Shown one piece after another: positions 18,746 to 26,838 of a stretch of DNA of 64,000 nucleotides (positions are counted from its first letter, which is position 1; the number at the start of each line of letters is the position of its first letter). The stretch is from Cellulophaga sp. 20_2_10 (GTDB lineage Bacteria; Bacteroidota; Bacteroidia; Flavobacteriales; Flavobacteriaceae). The notes under the pieces were generated by a model that worked only from the letters and a program-made list of their open reading frames with translations, was not told the DNA's origin and searched no databases. A program made the translations under genes and the position numbers. The stretch spans positions 682,001 to 746,000 of the forward strand of contig NZ_JAMCOJ010000001.1 of NCBI RefSeq assembly GCF_023476645.1, given 5' to 3'.

Positions 18746-19846
18746 ATGATAACTTTTGTTCCTTTAGAAAATTATTATGATATCTACATTTACTTTGCCT
18801 TATTTTTAGTTTTGGCAAACGTATTACACGCCTATACAGTACCTCTAAATAATAGAAAAAATATTTCGTTTTTAAAAGTTTCGGGAATTATTCTTTTGTT
18901 TGGGTTAATACTATATATTGGTTTAAGACCGATTAGTGGACGTTATTTTGGAGATATGAATACATATTCTAAATATTTTTTTCATTATGCAAATGGAGGA
19001 TCAATCACTACAGATAAAGACCTTTTCTTTCATTACTATGTAAAAACACTTAGTATGTTTACTTCTGTATATGGCATGTTTCTCACCAGTGCCTTTATAT
19101 ACATTTATCCAATGTACAAATTATCCAAAAAATTATTTCCCTCTTATTGGTTCTATATGTTTTTTGTTTTTGTAGTTTCTTTTTCTTTTTGGTCCTATGG
19201 TACTAATGGTATACGAAATGGACTAGCTACATCGCTTTTTTTATGGGGCTTATGTTACCGCAATAATAAAGTTTTTATGTCTTTATTTTTTATAGTTGCT
19301 GCTATGTTTCACAAAACCACACTTTTGCCAATTGCAGCCTATTGTCTTACTATGCTATATAACAAGCCTAGGCTTTATTTTTTAGGCTGGCTGGCTTCAA
19401 TACCCTTATCCTTAGTAATGGGTAGTGTATGGATTTCTTTATTTGCTAGTTTAGGGTTTGGAGACGATCGTTTGGCAGGTTATTTAACAGGTGAAGTAGA
19501 CGCCTCTGCATTTAGTAGCACAGGATTTCGATGGGATTTTGTAATCTATAGTGCTTCTGCTGTCTTTGTTGGTTGGTATTTTATTTATAAGAAAAAATTC
19601 AACGATAAATTTTACAACCATATTTTTAACACCTACTTAATTTGCAATGCATTCTGGATTTTAGTCATACGCGCTAATTTTTCAAATCGATTTGCCTATT
19701 TATCATGGTTTCTTATCGGTCTTGTCATTATCTACCCGTTTATTAAACAAAAATATTACCCTAAACAAGCAGTTACAATTGCTAAAGTGATTGTCTTATA
19801 TTTTTCATTTACCTTCTTAATGTACTTCGTGTACTATGCAAAATAA
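18746..19846 (+). CDS. wzy: EpsG-family polysaccharide polymerase (Wzy)
   Basis: A polytopic inner-membrane protein of 366 residues with about ten hydrophobic helices. EpsG-type signature: GLRPISGRYFGDMNTYSKYF after the second helix, then WSYGTNGIRNGLATSLFLWG and MFHKTTLLPIAAY. It is the only polymerase candidate in the window. It is surrounded by glycosyltransferase genes and would polymerise flipped repeat units in the periplasm. Wzy sequences vary, but the GxRNGLA and FHK motifs make the EpsG family call good. Confidence 0.88.
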   Translation: MITFVPLENYYDIYIYFALFLVLANVLHAYTVPLNNRKNISFLKVSGIILLFGLILYIGLRPISGRYFGDMNTYSKYFFHYANGGSITTDKDLFFHYYVKTLSMFTSVYGMFLTSAFIYIYPMYKLSKKLFPSYWFYMFFVFVVSFSFWSYGTNGIRNGLATSLFLWGLCYRNNKVFMSLFFIVAAMFHKTTLLPIAAYCLTMLYNKPRLYFLGWLASIPLSLVMGSVWISLFASLGFGDDRLAGYLTGEVDASAFSSTGFRWDFVIYSASAVFVGWYFIYKKKFNDKFYNHIFNTYLICNAFWILVIRANFSNRFAYLSWFLIGLVIIYPFIKQKYYPKQAVTIAKVIVLYFSFTFLMYFVYYAK

Positions 19847-19851
19847 TTCTT

Positions 19852-20739
19852 ATGCAAAAAACAATAACTGTATTTACCCCTACGTACAATCGAGCCTACT
19901 GTTTAGACCAGGTGTACCAAAGTTTGCTAAAACAAACCAATCAAGATTTTTTATGGTTGGTTATAGATGATGGTTCTACAGATACAACCAAAGAACTAGT
20001 TGCAAGTTGGATTGCTGAGGGTAAAATTGCCATACAATACCACTTCCAAGAAAATTTAGGCATGCACGGTGGTCACAATGCTGCCTATAGACTAATTACT
20101 ACAGAATTAAATGTTTGTATAGATTCTGATGATTTTATGCCTGTAGATGCTGTAGAAAAAATACTATACCACTACCCTCGTATTAAAGACAACTCTAAAT
20201 TTGCCGGTTTCGTTGGCTTAGATGCCGATAAAAAAGGAGCCATCATAGGTTCTAAAATACCAGAAACGCTAAAAGAAACCACATTATCGGAGGTTTATAG
20301 CGTACATAAGGTTAAAGGAGACAAAAAAATAGTTTATAAAACGGAAGTCGTAAAAAAATACCCCGCTTATCCTATATACTCTGGAGAGCGTTTTGTACCT
20401 CTAGGGACACTTTATTTAATGATTGACCAAGACTATAAACTAAAACCAATTAATGAAGTCCTTTGCATTGTTGAATATTTAGAGGATGGTTCTTCTAAAA
20501 ATATATTAAGGCAATATAAAAAACACCCCGCAGGATTTTTATATTCGCGAGTTATAGAGATGAATTACTCTAAAAGTATTAAATATACTTTTACAAGAGC
20601 TATGCACTACATATCTTCTTGTCTTTTTTTAAAAAGAATAAATATTTTTAAAAACAACCCTAAAAAGGTAATTACTTTCTTTGCCATACCACTTGGAGTA
20701 TTGATGCACATCTATATCTTACTAAAAATAAAAAAATGA
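19852..20739 (+). CDS. Glycosyltransferase family 2 protein
   Basis: A GT-A fold inverting glycosyltransferase. N-terminal ITVFTPTYNRAYCLDQVYQS and VIDDGSTDTTKELV carry the nucleotide-binding aspartate, and CIDSDDFMPVDAVEKI the metal-binding acidic motif near residues 88-103. The LGMHGGHNAAY segment is typical of this subgroup. It is 295 residues with a hydrophobic C-terminal stretch (FFAIPLGVLMHIYILL) that may anchor it to the membrane. It overlaps the following glycosyltransferase gene by four bases. Confidence 0.9.
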   Translation: MQKTITVFTPTYNRAYCLDQVYQSLLKQTNQDFLWLVIDDGSTDTTKELVASWIAEGKIAIQYHFQENLGMHGGHNAAYRLITTELNVCIDSDDFMPVDAVEKILYHYPRIKDNSKFAGFVGLDADKKGAIIGSKIPETLKETTLSEVYSVHKVKGDKKIVYKTEVVKKYPAYPIYSGERFVPLGTLYLMIDQDYKLKPINEVLCIVEYLEDGSSKNILRQYKKHPAGFLYSRVIEMNYSKSIKYTFTRAMHYISSCLFLKRINIFKNNPKKVITFFAIPLGVLMHIYILLKIKK

Positions 20740-21836
20740 AAATTCTTCAAATTATAAATAACCTGCAAACAGGTGGCGCAGAAAAACTTTTATTAGAATC
20801 TATCCCTCTTTTTAATAAAGAAGAAAATATAATGATGGATTTGGTAGTTTTAAATAATAACAATGCCCCTTTTTTTAAAGAATTTAAAAAAAAGAGTGCT
20901 ACTAAAATATTTATTTTATCTAAAGGAACTCCTTATAATCCAAGTTATATTTTAAAAATAATACCATTTTTAAAAAAATACGACGTCGTACACGTTCATT
21001 TATTCCCAAGCTTATATTGGGTAGCACTGGCTAAAATCTTAAGTTTTTCTAAAGCTAAACTAATATATACTGAACATAATACCTCTAACAGAAGAAGAGA
21101 AAAATTAGTTTTTAAGATAATAGATAAACTAATCTATTCTCAATATTCTAAAATTATAACTATTTCTGATGATGTAGATATAGAACTAAAAAAACATCTA
21201 AAATTTAAAGATTCAAGATTTGAACTTATACAGAATGGCGTTAATTTAAATACTATTAAAAACGAAACAGGCTATTTAAAGTCCGAGTTAGCTAAAAATA
21301 TAAATGAGAATCATAAAATACTTTTACAAGTTTCATCTTTTACAACTCAAAAAGATCAAAAGACACTCATAAAATCACTAGAGCACCTTGACAAAAATAT
21401 AATAGCTGTATTAGTTGGTGATGGGCCCTTAAAGGTTGAGTGTGAAGAATTAGCTCATAAGTTAAACTTAACTGACAGAGTATTTTTCTTAGGTATACGT
21501 ATGGATGTTCCCAAAATATTAAAAACGGCAGACATTATTGTTTTATCAACTCATTATGAAGGCTTGTCATTAGCCTCTATTGAAGGTTTAGCCTCTGGTA
21601 GGCCATTTATAGCATCGGATGTTCCTGGCCTAAAAGATATCGTCAGAGGCGCTGGTTTACTTTTTGAAGAAAATGACAGCATAATGTTAGCAAAGCATAT
21701 TGTAAATTTGCTGAGAGACAATTCGTATTATAATGAAATAGCGGGTAAATGTTTAAAAAGAGCTGAAAATTATGATATCAACGAAACAATAAATAAACAA
21801 ATAACTTTATATCAAACTATAAGTCAAGAAGTCTGA
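20736..21836 (+). CDS. Glycosyltransferase family 4 protein
   Basis: A GT-B enzyme of 366 residues. The N-terminal glycine loop NLQTGGAEKLLLES is at residues 9-22, VVHVHLFPSLYW near 85 and IYTEHNTSNRR near 107. The C-terminal donor domain has LLQVSSFTTQKDQKTLIKSL and STHYEGLSLASIEGLASGRP near 268-287 with the conserved glutamates. It is the last gene of the first plus-strand operon, followed by a 358-base gap with a terminator. Donor unknown. Confidence 0.88.
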   Translation: MKILQIINNLQTGGAEKLLLESIPLFNKEENIMMDLVVLNNNNAPFFKEFKKKSATKIFILSKGTPYNPSYILKIIPFLKKYDVVHVHLFPSLYWVALAKILSFSKAKLIYTEHNTSNRRREKLVFKIIDKLIYSQYSKIITISDDVDIELKKHLKFKDSRFELIQNGVNLNTIKNETGYLKSELAKNINENHKILLQVSSFTTQKDQKTLIKSLEHLDKNIIAVLVGDGPLKVECEELAHKLNLTDRVFFLGIRMDVPKILKTADIIVLSTHYEGLSLASIEGLASGRPFIASDVPGLKDIVRGAGLLFEENDSIMLAKHIVNLLRDNSYYNEIAGKCLKRAENYDINETINKQITLYQTISQEV

Positions 21837-22194
21837 AAAACTATGAAATAAAGATTTATTTAAATATTGCTTTCTAATCATAATTTATTAAATATCGCGT
21901 TGATAATGAAATTATAAAGCAAAATTAAAAGATTTACACTCTATCATAGTTATAAAATATTTATTGTATACATAAAACCACATTCAATTTTAATTTATCC
22001 ATAAGCCCTAAATATTTTCATTTAACATTTTTTCAGAAAAGCTTAATATATAAATGATTTAAAGAAAAAATCATCTTAATTTATTTTTATTAGACTAAAT
22101 ATAAAAAAAGTAATTAAATTAAAAAAACGTCTAAAATTATCAATTAGACGTTTTTCTAATATAACTAATAATTAATCAAGGTATATCTAACCTT
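21837..22194. other. AT-rich convergent intergenic region
   Basis: A 358-base gap between the last gene of the first assembly operon and the convergent beta-helix gene. It is strongly AT-rich with no convincing reading frame or RNA gene. The only clear element is the terminator hairpin at 22123-22155. The base composition suggests decayed or exchanged sequence, but no recognisable remnant is visible. Confidence 0.7.
22123..22155. terminator. Bidirectional rho-independent terminator
   Basis: AAAAACGTCTAA (22123-22134) pairs with TTAGACGTTTTT (22144-22155) around a 9-base loop. The perfect 12-bp stem has A- and T-rich outer arms, so it can work in both directions. It lies about 40 bases past the stop of the beta-helix gene and about 290 past the glycosyltransferase stop. 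Confidence 0.85.
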
Positions 22195-24189
22195 TTAATT
22201 ACAATTATTGTTAATAACAATAACTTCATTTTTTGCTGTAGTAGAGGCTATATCAATACACTTTAAATTATCAGTAGATGGATGCGTAATTTGATTGTTT
22301 TCTAAAACTATATCTTCATTTACACCCCTCAAACCTATTCCGTGACTATTATTTGTATCAATAATATTATTTAATATTACAATCTTACTAGCAGAAGCTA
22401 ATTGGATACCTCCCTTTAAGATATTTTCTTTAAAGGAAACACCTAATGCATTAGAAAATATTGTTATTCCCGAAGTTGTAAAGTTATTTTTGAACACATT
22501 AACTTTAAAATCCCTAGAGGTGCTAATACTATTATTTAATTGAACAAAATAAAGCGGGTTAGAAGCTACACTTATTTCATTTTCATAAATATTTACATTA
22601 TTAACATTTGCAATATGTGCCGCAATCCCTTTACTATTTTTGTTACTACTGTTTATAATATTCCTAAATATCTCCATATCAGCAGATTCTTTCAACTGCA
22701 CCCCAGTAACACAATTATTTATTCTATTTTCGAAAATTTTTATATTTTTATAATTTGCAGATATACCAACACCATAACCAGTAATAGAATTACCTGATAT
22801 TTCGTTACTAAAAACAGTTTCACCTCCACCACCTGCAATAATTGCAGGTTTACCAGGGTTAATGGGTGCAGTAAACGTATTATTTCTAATTTTAGCATTG
22901 GACGCATAGCTCCAGCTTACAACACTTTCTAAATCATTGTTCTCAATTATTATATCGTCGCCAGCATATATATGAAAAGCTCCTTGTCTACTCCCTCTTT
23001 CCTTATTGCCTCTAATTATTACGTTTTGCACTTTTTGGTAATAAATAAACTCTCCAGTAGAGGCATCACGTTTACGTACAGGTTCAATATTAATGGCATA
23101 ACCAACTGTACCTCCGTCAGAATTTGCTGTTGGTTGCGAACTGTCAATAAACGTATTATTTTCAATAGTTATATTATATCCGTCGGTTAACACTAAACTC
23201 ATCCTACGTACCTTATCAAAAACACAGTTCTTAACAATTACATTATTGGTCGGATTATAATGTGCATCAAACGTAAAACCTAGTGAAGCTATGTTTACAC
23301 CTCCAGCAGACCCCATAGTCATTGTAATACCGTCTAATATTACATTGCTGCTAGCCCGAACGGTAAGTAAGTGTGCTCCAACCTCATCATATTCTTCATC
23401 ATACTCTCGTAAATTTCGATCACCATACAGAAGACCGCCTATTACATTTACGTTTTTAACCTCTCTAATAGCCAAAAGTGTCGCATTAGTACTGTTTTCA
23501 GTTGGAAATACACGTAATACGGTATTATCAGACATAAATAAAGTAAAATCGGAAGGAATATTAACAGCCTCTAAACTAGGATAAAAATTACGATTAGAAT
23601 TGGTACTTGTAACCTTCGAAACTTCAAAGTAGGCATCAAAGGTATCAATTTTAAAGGTGGTTGCCCCAAAACTCTGGGTAACCTCCATTAAATCTTCTAA
23701 ATTATCATTATTTTTTTGTGCAATTTCTGAAGTTGTTTTTCCTTGCACTAATTCCCAACGGTTAGGGTGTAATATAAAAGTTTCACTAAGTAAACTAACA
23801 TTACCTGCTATTGTCAATTTATGGTTTAATAAATTACCATCTATTTTACCTTCACTAGCAAAATTTAATGTTCCATTAATAATTTCACCACCTTTGTACT
23901 CTAAAGTAACTCCTGAAGGTATGCTTATGGCAGCACCTTTAAGATCTATTTGGCATTCTACAGCCAAAGTAGTACCTACCTCCAAATTGGCTATTGAGTA
24001 GTCACAAGGTGTGGTATTAATTTTTAAATCGTCTACAGCGGTAGCATCTGGTTCTGGAACTGGTTCTGGCGTTTCTGCCTCTTCGATAATATTAGACAAC
24101 AAATCTTCTTGCGTGCAAGAGGTTACTGGCGCTATTAGCAATAAACTAAAAACTAAAACTTTTACTAGGGATAATGGTTGCTTGTACAT
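22195..24189 (-). CDS. Right-handed parallel beta-helix repeat lipoprotein
   Basis: A large surface or periplasmic protein, 664 residues from ATG at 24189. That start gives a lipoprotein signal (LVFSLLLIAPVTSC); the open frame extends 29 codons upstream but that stretch has no signal character. The N-terminal region includes CQIDLKGAAISIPSGVTLEY and GGEIINGTLNF. From about residue 190 to the end there are many beta-helix rungs of the N-x-I/V-x-x-N-x-F/I type, such as ITIENNTFID, IIENNDLESV and IKIFENRINN. The fold is shared by polysaccharide lyases, mannuronan C5-epimerases and adhesins; no catalytic signature is clear. Its place within the locus suggests action on, or attachment to, the polysaccharide. 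Confidence 0.82.
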   Translation of the reverse strand: MYKQPLSLVKVLVFSLLLIAPVTSCTQEDLLSNIIEEAETPEPVPEPDATAVDDLKINTTPCDYSIANLEVGTTLAVECQIDLKGAAISIPSGVTLEYKGGEIINGTLNFASEGKIDGNLLNHKLTIAGNVSLLSETFILHPNRWELVQGKTTSEIAQKNNDNLEDLMEVTQSFGATTFKIDTFDAYFEVSKVTSTNSNRNFYPSLEAVNIPSDFTLFMSDNTVLRVFPTENSTNATLLAIREVKNVNVIGGLLYGDRNLREYDEEYDEVGAHLLTVRASSNVILDGITMTMGSAGGVNIASLGFTFDAHYNPTNNVIVKNCVFDKVRRMSLVLTDGYNITIENNTFIDSSQPTANSDGGTVGYAINIEPVRKRDASTGEFIYYQKVQNVIIRGNKERGSRQGAFHIYAGDDIIIENNDLESVVSWSYASNAKIRNNTFTAPINPGKPAIIAGGGGETVFSNEISGNSITGYGVGISANYKNIKIFENRINNCVTGVQLKESADMEIFRNIINSSNKNSKGIAAHIANVNNVNIYENEISVASNPLYFVQLNNSISTSRDFKVNVFKNNFTTSGITIFSNALGVSFKENILKGGIQLASASKIVILNNIIDTNNSHGIGLRGVNEDIVLENNQITHPSTDNLKCIDIASTTAKNEVIVINNNCN

Positions 24190-24210
24190 ACTACTTTTAA
24201 TGTTGGGGTT

Positions 24211-24218
24211 TAAAGATA
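24211..24218 (-). promoter_or_regulatory. Candidate -7 element for the beta-helix gene
   Basis: On the minus strand this reads TATCTTTA, seven of eight positions of TAnnTTTG counting the Ns. It is 22 bases before the start at 24189. An alternative TAAAATTG lies at 24219-24226. The usual -33 position is taken by the downstream half of the tandem CGAT element. Confidence 0.3.
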
Positions 24219-24232
24219 CAATTTTAACGTAA

Positions 24233-24262
24233 TAATCGATTAAATGTTCATAAAAATCGACA
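24233..24262 (-). promoter_or_regulatory. Tandem CGAT direct-repeat element (site B)
   Basis: Minus strand: GTCGATTTTTAT, spacer, then TTTAATCGATTATT, with the CGAT cores 21 bases apart. The first half matches site A over TCGATTTTTAT. The downstream core is 46 bases before the start codon of the beta-helix lipoprotein, overlapping where a -33 box would be. This is the position expected for an activator. Confidence 0.5.
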
Positions 24263-24324
24263 ACTAACTTAAACAATTACGCTACAAACTTAATTCCAGA
24301 CGTTTACACCCCTATTTTTAGTGA

Positions 24325-24334
24325 TAAAATCGAC
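24325..24334 (+). promoter_or_regulatory. Single TAAAATCGAC motif copy
   Basis: Identical over ten bases to the copy at 9307-9316 and similarly placed, about 190 bases before the next plus-strand start codon. Role uncertain. Confidence 0.3.
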
Positions 24335-24478
24335 GAACTACCTAATTTGTAGTATTTATCTGTATATGAACAAGGCATATACTTTTAATTAAACTCACTT
24401 TTTTATGGTTTTAGTATAACCGTTACCGTTAAAAAACACCTTTAATAGATTAATTATGACATAAATAGGTTTTATACC

Positions 24479-24486
24479 TAGCTTTG
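24479..24486 (+). promoter_or_regulatory. -7 promoter element for the second assembly operon
   Basis: TAGCTTTG is a perfect TAnnTTTG, 34 bases before the ATG at 24520. A weak -33-like TTATG ends 20 bases upstream (24454-24458). It probably drives the genes from the acyltransferase onward. Confidence 0.45.
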
Positions 24487-24519
24487 CTGTTCTAAAAATT
24501 GTGTTAGACAAACATTCGA

Positions 24520-25545
24520 ATGGAAAGTAAAAGAGTATACTACATTGATAATTTAAGAGTTTTAGCCTGTTTTTTAGTAATTTTAACCCATTCCGCGATG
24601 GCTACGAAAGACTCATATGGTATCTATGCTGTAATAGTTTCACTAGTAAGTTCTCCTAGTTCTGAGTTATTTTTAACTATTTCTGGAGCTCTTTTACTCC
24701 CTACTCGTATTAAAATGAAAGATTTTTATGTGAAAAGATTTTCTAGGTTGGCATTACCTGTTTTATTTTGGTCTTTAATTATTTTGTTCGTTGATTATAT
24801 TACAGGTGCAAGTACATTAGGAATAACCATAAAAAAATTAATTTTAATTCCTTTGTCTCCAGTTACTGGTGTCTATTGGTTTATATATACTATATGTGGT
24901 TTATATTTATTAGCCCCAATAATTTCACCCTGGATAATAGCTTCAACTAAAAAAGAATACCAGTTTATATTACTATTATGGTTATCTACTATTTTACTAC
25001 CATATATTAGTTTTGTTCTGCCTGATTTTTATCATATAGATGGTAACTACTATTTTATTTTAAATTATTTCGGCGGCTTTTTAGGGTATATGCTACTTGG
25101 TGTATATTTAAGAAAGTATCCTATTGTATTACCCAAACCAAAAGCCATAGCTGTTATTTTATCACTAATTGTAATTGCGGTTTTACCTATATTATATTGT
25201 TATTTATTTAAAAGAGACTTAATCACGACTATCAATAATAACTTATCTATTTCTAGTGTATTATTAGTTACTGCCATTTTTATCTTCTTTCAAAATTTTG
25301 GTTCAACCAATGTTAAATTCAATAATTTCATCAACTATTTAGCGAAATATACTTTTGGGATATACTTGGTACATATCATGATTGTAAGAAACGTTGTTTG
25401 GCACATTTACTCCTTATTTAGAGTAGAACCTTTAAACCCTTTAATTGAAACTCCATTAATAGCTATAGTGTCTATGATAATATGCTATGCTTGTGTTAAG
25501 TTAATTTCAAAACTACCACAGAGTAAAAATATAGTAGGCGTATAA
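24520..25545 (+). CDS. Acyltransferase family 3 (OafA/WecH-like) membrane protein
   Basis: A polytopic inner-membrane O-acyltransferase of about ten helices and 341 residues, expected to acetylate a sugar of the repeat unit. It begins RVYYIDNLRVLACFLVILTHSA with the conserved arginine and the catalytic-type histidine of the family. It contains VKRFSRLALPVLFWSLIILF and ends with the helix group around YTFGIYLVHIMIVR. There is no C-terminal SGNH domain, so it is the single-domain form. First gene of the second plus-strand block. Confidence 0.88.
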   Translation: MESKRVYYIDNLRVLACFLVILTHSAMATKDSYGIYAVIVSLVSSPSSELFLTISGALLLPTRIKMKDFYVKRFSRLALPVLFWSLIILFVDYITGASTLGITIKKLILIPLSPVTGVYWFIYTICGLYLLAPIISPWIIASTKKEYQFILLLWLSTILLPYISFVLPDFYHIDGNYYFILNYFGGFLGYMLLGVYLRKYPIVLPKPKAIAVILSLIVIAVLPILYCYLFKRDLITTINNNLSISSVLLVTAIFIFFQNFGSTNVKFNNFINYLAKYTFGIYLVHIMIVRNVVWHIYSLFRVEPLNPLIETPLIAIVSMIICYACVKLISKLPQSKNIVGV

Positions 25546-25580
25546 AACCATAACTTTACCTTGCAAGGCCAATCAGTATT

Positions 25581-26729
25581 ATGAAAAAGAAATTAATTCG
25601 TGTTACCACAATTCCCAACTCATTGGGCAAACTACTTACAGGACAATTAAGTTACATGAGTACCTACTATGATGTAATTGGTGTTTCTAGTGGTGGTAGC
25701 GCCTTAGAAGATGTACGCAAACAAGAGGGTGTTCCTGTTATAGCTGTAGAGTTAACCCGTAAAATAACGCCTTTAAAAGATTTAAAATCGGTGTACGGTT
25801 TGTATAAAATATTTAAAAAAGAAAAGCCTTTTATAGTGCATAGTCACACCCCTAAGGCCGGTACTGCTGCTATGCTTGCTGCAAAATTAGCTGGTGTACC
25901 GCACAGATTACACACTATTGCTGGTTTGCCATTGTTAGAAGCTACAGGAACAAAGAGAACCATTTTAAACCTAGTTGAAAAAATTACCTATGCTTGTGCT
26001 ACTAAAATTTATCCTAATTCTTTTGGGCTGCAAGACATTATTATAAAAGAAAAATTTACACGTAAAGACAAGCTAAAAGTAATTGGCAAAGGTAGTTCTA
26101 ACGGTATAGATACCAACCATTTTAACCCCGACTTATATAGCGCAGCAGACAATTTAAAATTACGAACAGAGTTAGGTTTTGCAGCTGAAGATATCGTTTT
26201 TACATTTGTTGGTAGATTAGTTGCAGACAAAGGTATTAATGAGTTACTACTCGCTTTTAAAAAATTAGCGGCTCTAAAAAAGAACGTAAAACTATTGTTG
26301 GTGGGTACGTTTGAGACAGAATTAGACCCACTTAACAAAGCGTCTTTAGATTACATTTACAATAACGATACGGTTATAGGTATTGGTTGGCAAGAAGATG
26401 TTAGGCCTTATTTTGCAATCTCTGATGCGTTAACGTTCCCTAGCTACAGAGAGGGGTTCCCTAATGTTGTTATGCAAGCTGGCGCTATGAAACTGTATAG
26501 TATAGTAACAGATATAAACGGTTGTAACGAAATTATACAAGAAGGTATTAATGGTACTATTATACCGGTAAAAGATGCAGATGCGTTGTACACTAAAATG
26601 CTTCAGTTTTATGAGCAAAAAGACAGCTTATACAGCCCTGAAACTTGCAGAACTATCATGATTAATAATTACGAACGCGCTTACATTTGGGAACAATTAC
26701 ACAAAGAATACAGCTCATTAGAAAAATAA
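25581..26729 (+). CDS. Glycosyltransferase family 4 (PglA/WbpU-like)
   Basis: A GT-B enzyme of 382 residues. It resembles enzymes that add a second sugar to a bacillosamine- or FucNAc-type lipid-linked acceptor: N-terminal VTTIPNSLGKLLTGQLSYM, the HSHTPKAGTAAMLAAKLAGV stretch near residue 93, and HTIAGLPLLEATGTKR. The donor domain has FVGRLVADKGINELLLAF and SYREGFPNVVMQAGAM near 284-299. The PglC-like phosphotransferase encoded 5 kb downstream fits this reading. Acceptor identity is inferred from family resemblance only. Confidence 0.88.
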   Translation: MKKKLIRVTTIPNSLGKLLTGQLSYMSTYYDVIGVSSGGSALEDVRKQEGVPVIAVELTRKITPLKDLKSVYGLYKIFKKEKPFIVHSHTPKAGTAAMLAAKLAGVPHRLHTIAGLPLLEATGTKRTILNLVEKITYACATKIYPNSFGLQDIIIKEKFTRKDKLKVIGKGSSNGIDTNHFNPDLYSAADNLKLRTELGFAAEDIVFTFVGRLVADKGINELLLAFKKLAALKKNVKLLLVGTFETELDPLNKASLDYIYNNDTVIGIGWQEDVRPYFAISDALTFPSYREGFPNVVMQAGAMKLYSIVTDINGCNEIIQEGINGTIIPVKDADALYTKMLQFYEQKDSLYSPETCRTIMINNYERAYIWEQLHKEYSSLEK

Positions 26730-26776
26730 ACCTACTTTTTTAAGTATTTTCTGATAGTATTAAGAATATACCACGA

Positions 26777-26838
26777 CTATGTACTGATATTTGGATTTTT
26801 AATAATCAACCAACTAAAAACCAGTACATAGGCCTATG
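26777..26838. repeat. Inverted repeat and start-codon palindrome before the CapK-like gene
   Basis: CTATGTACTG (26777-26786) is exactly complementary to CAGTACATAG (26822-26831). The right arm runs into the perfect 12-base palindrome CATAGGCCTATG (26827-26838), whose last three bases are the ATG of the next gene. In mRNA either pairing would place the start region in or next to a stem. It may affect translation or be an operator; the 35-base loop is long for a stable hairpin. Confidence 0.4.

Noticed and set aside
21837-22194. Hidden small gene or RNA in the AT-rich gap
   Set aside because: No reading frame with coding character and no compact structure other than the terminator hairpin.
22195-24276. 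Start of the beta-helix gene at 24276
   Set aside because: The extra 29 residues are not signal-like and the stretch contains the candidate -7 element and the downstream half of the tandem motif; ATG 24189 gives a clean lipoprotein signal.
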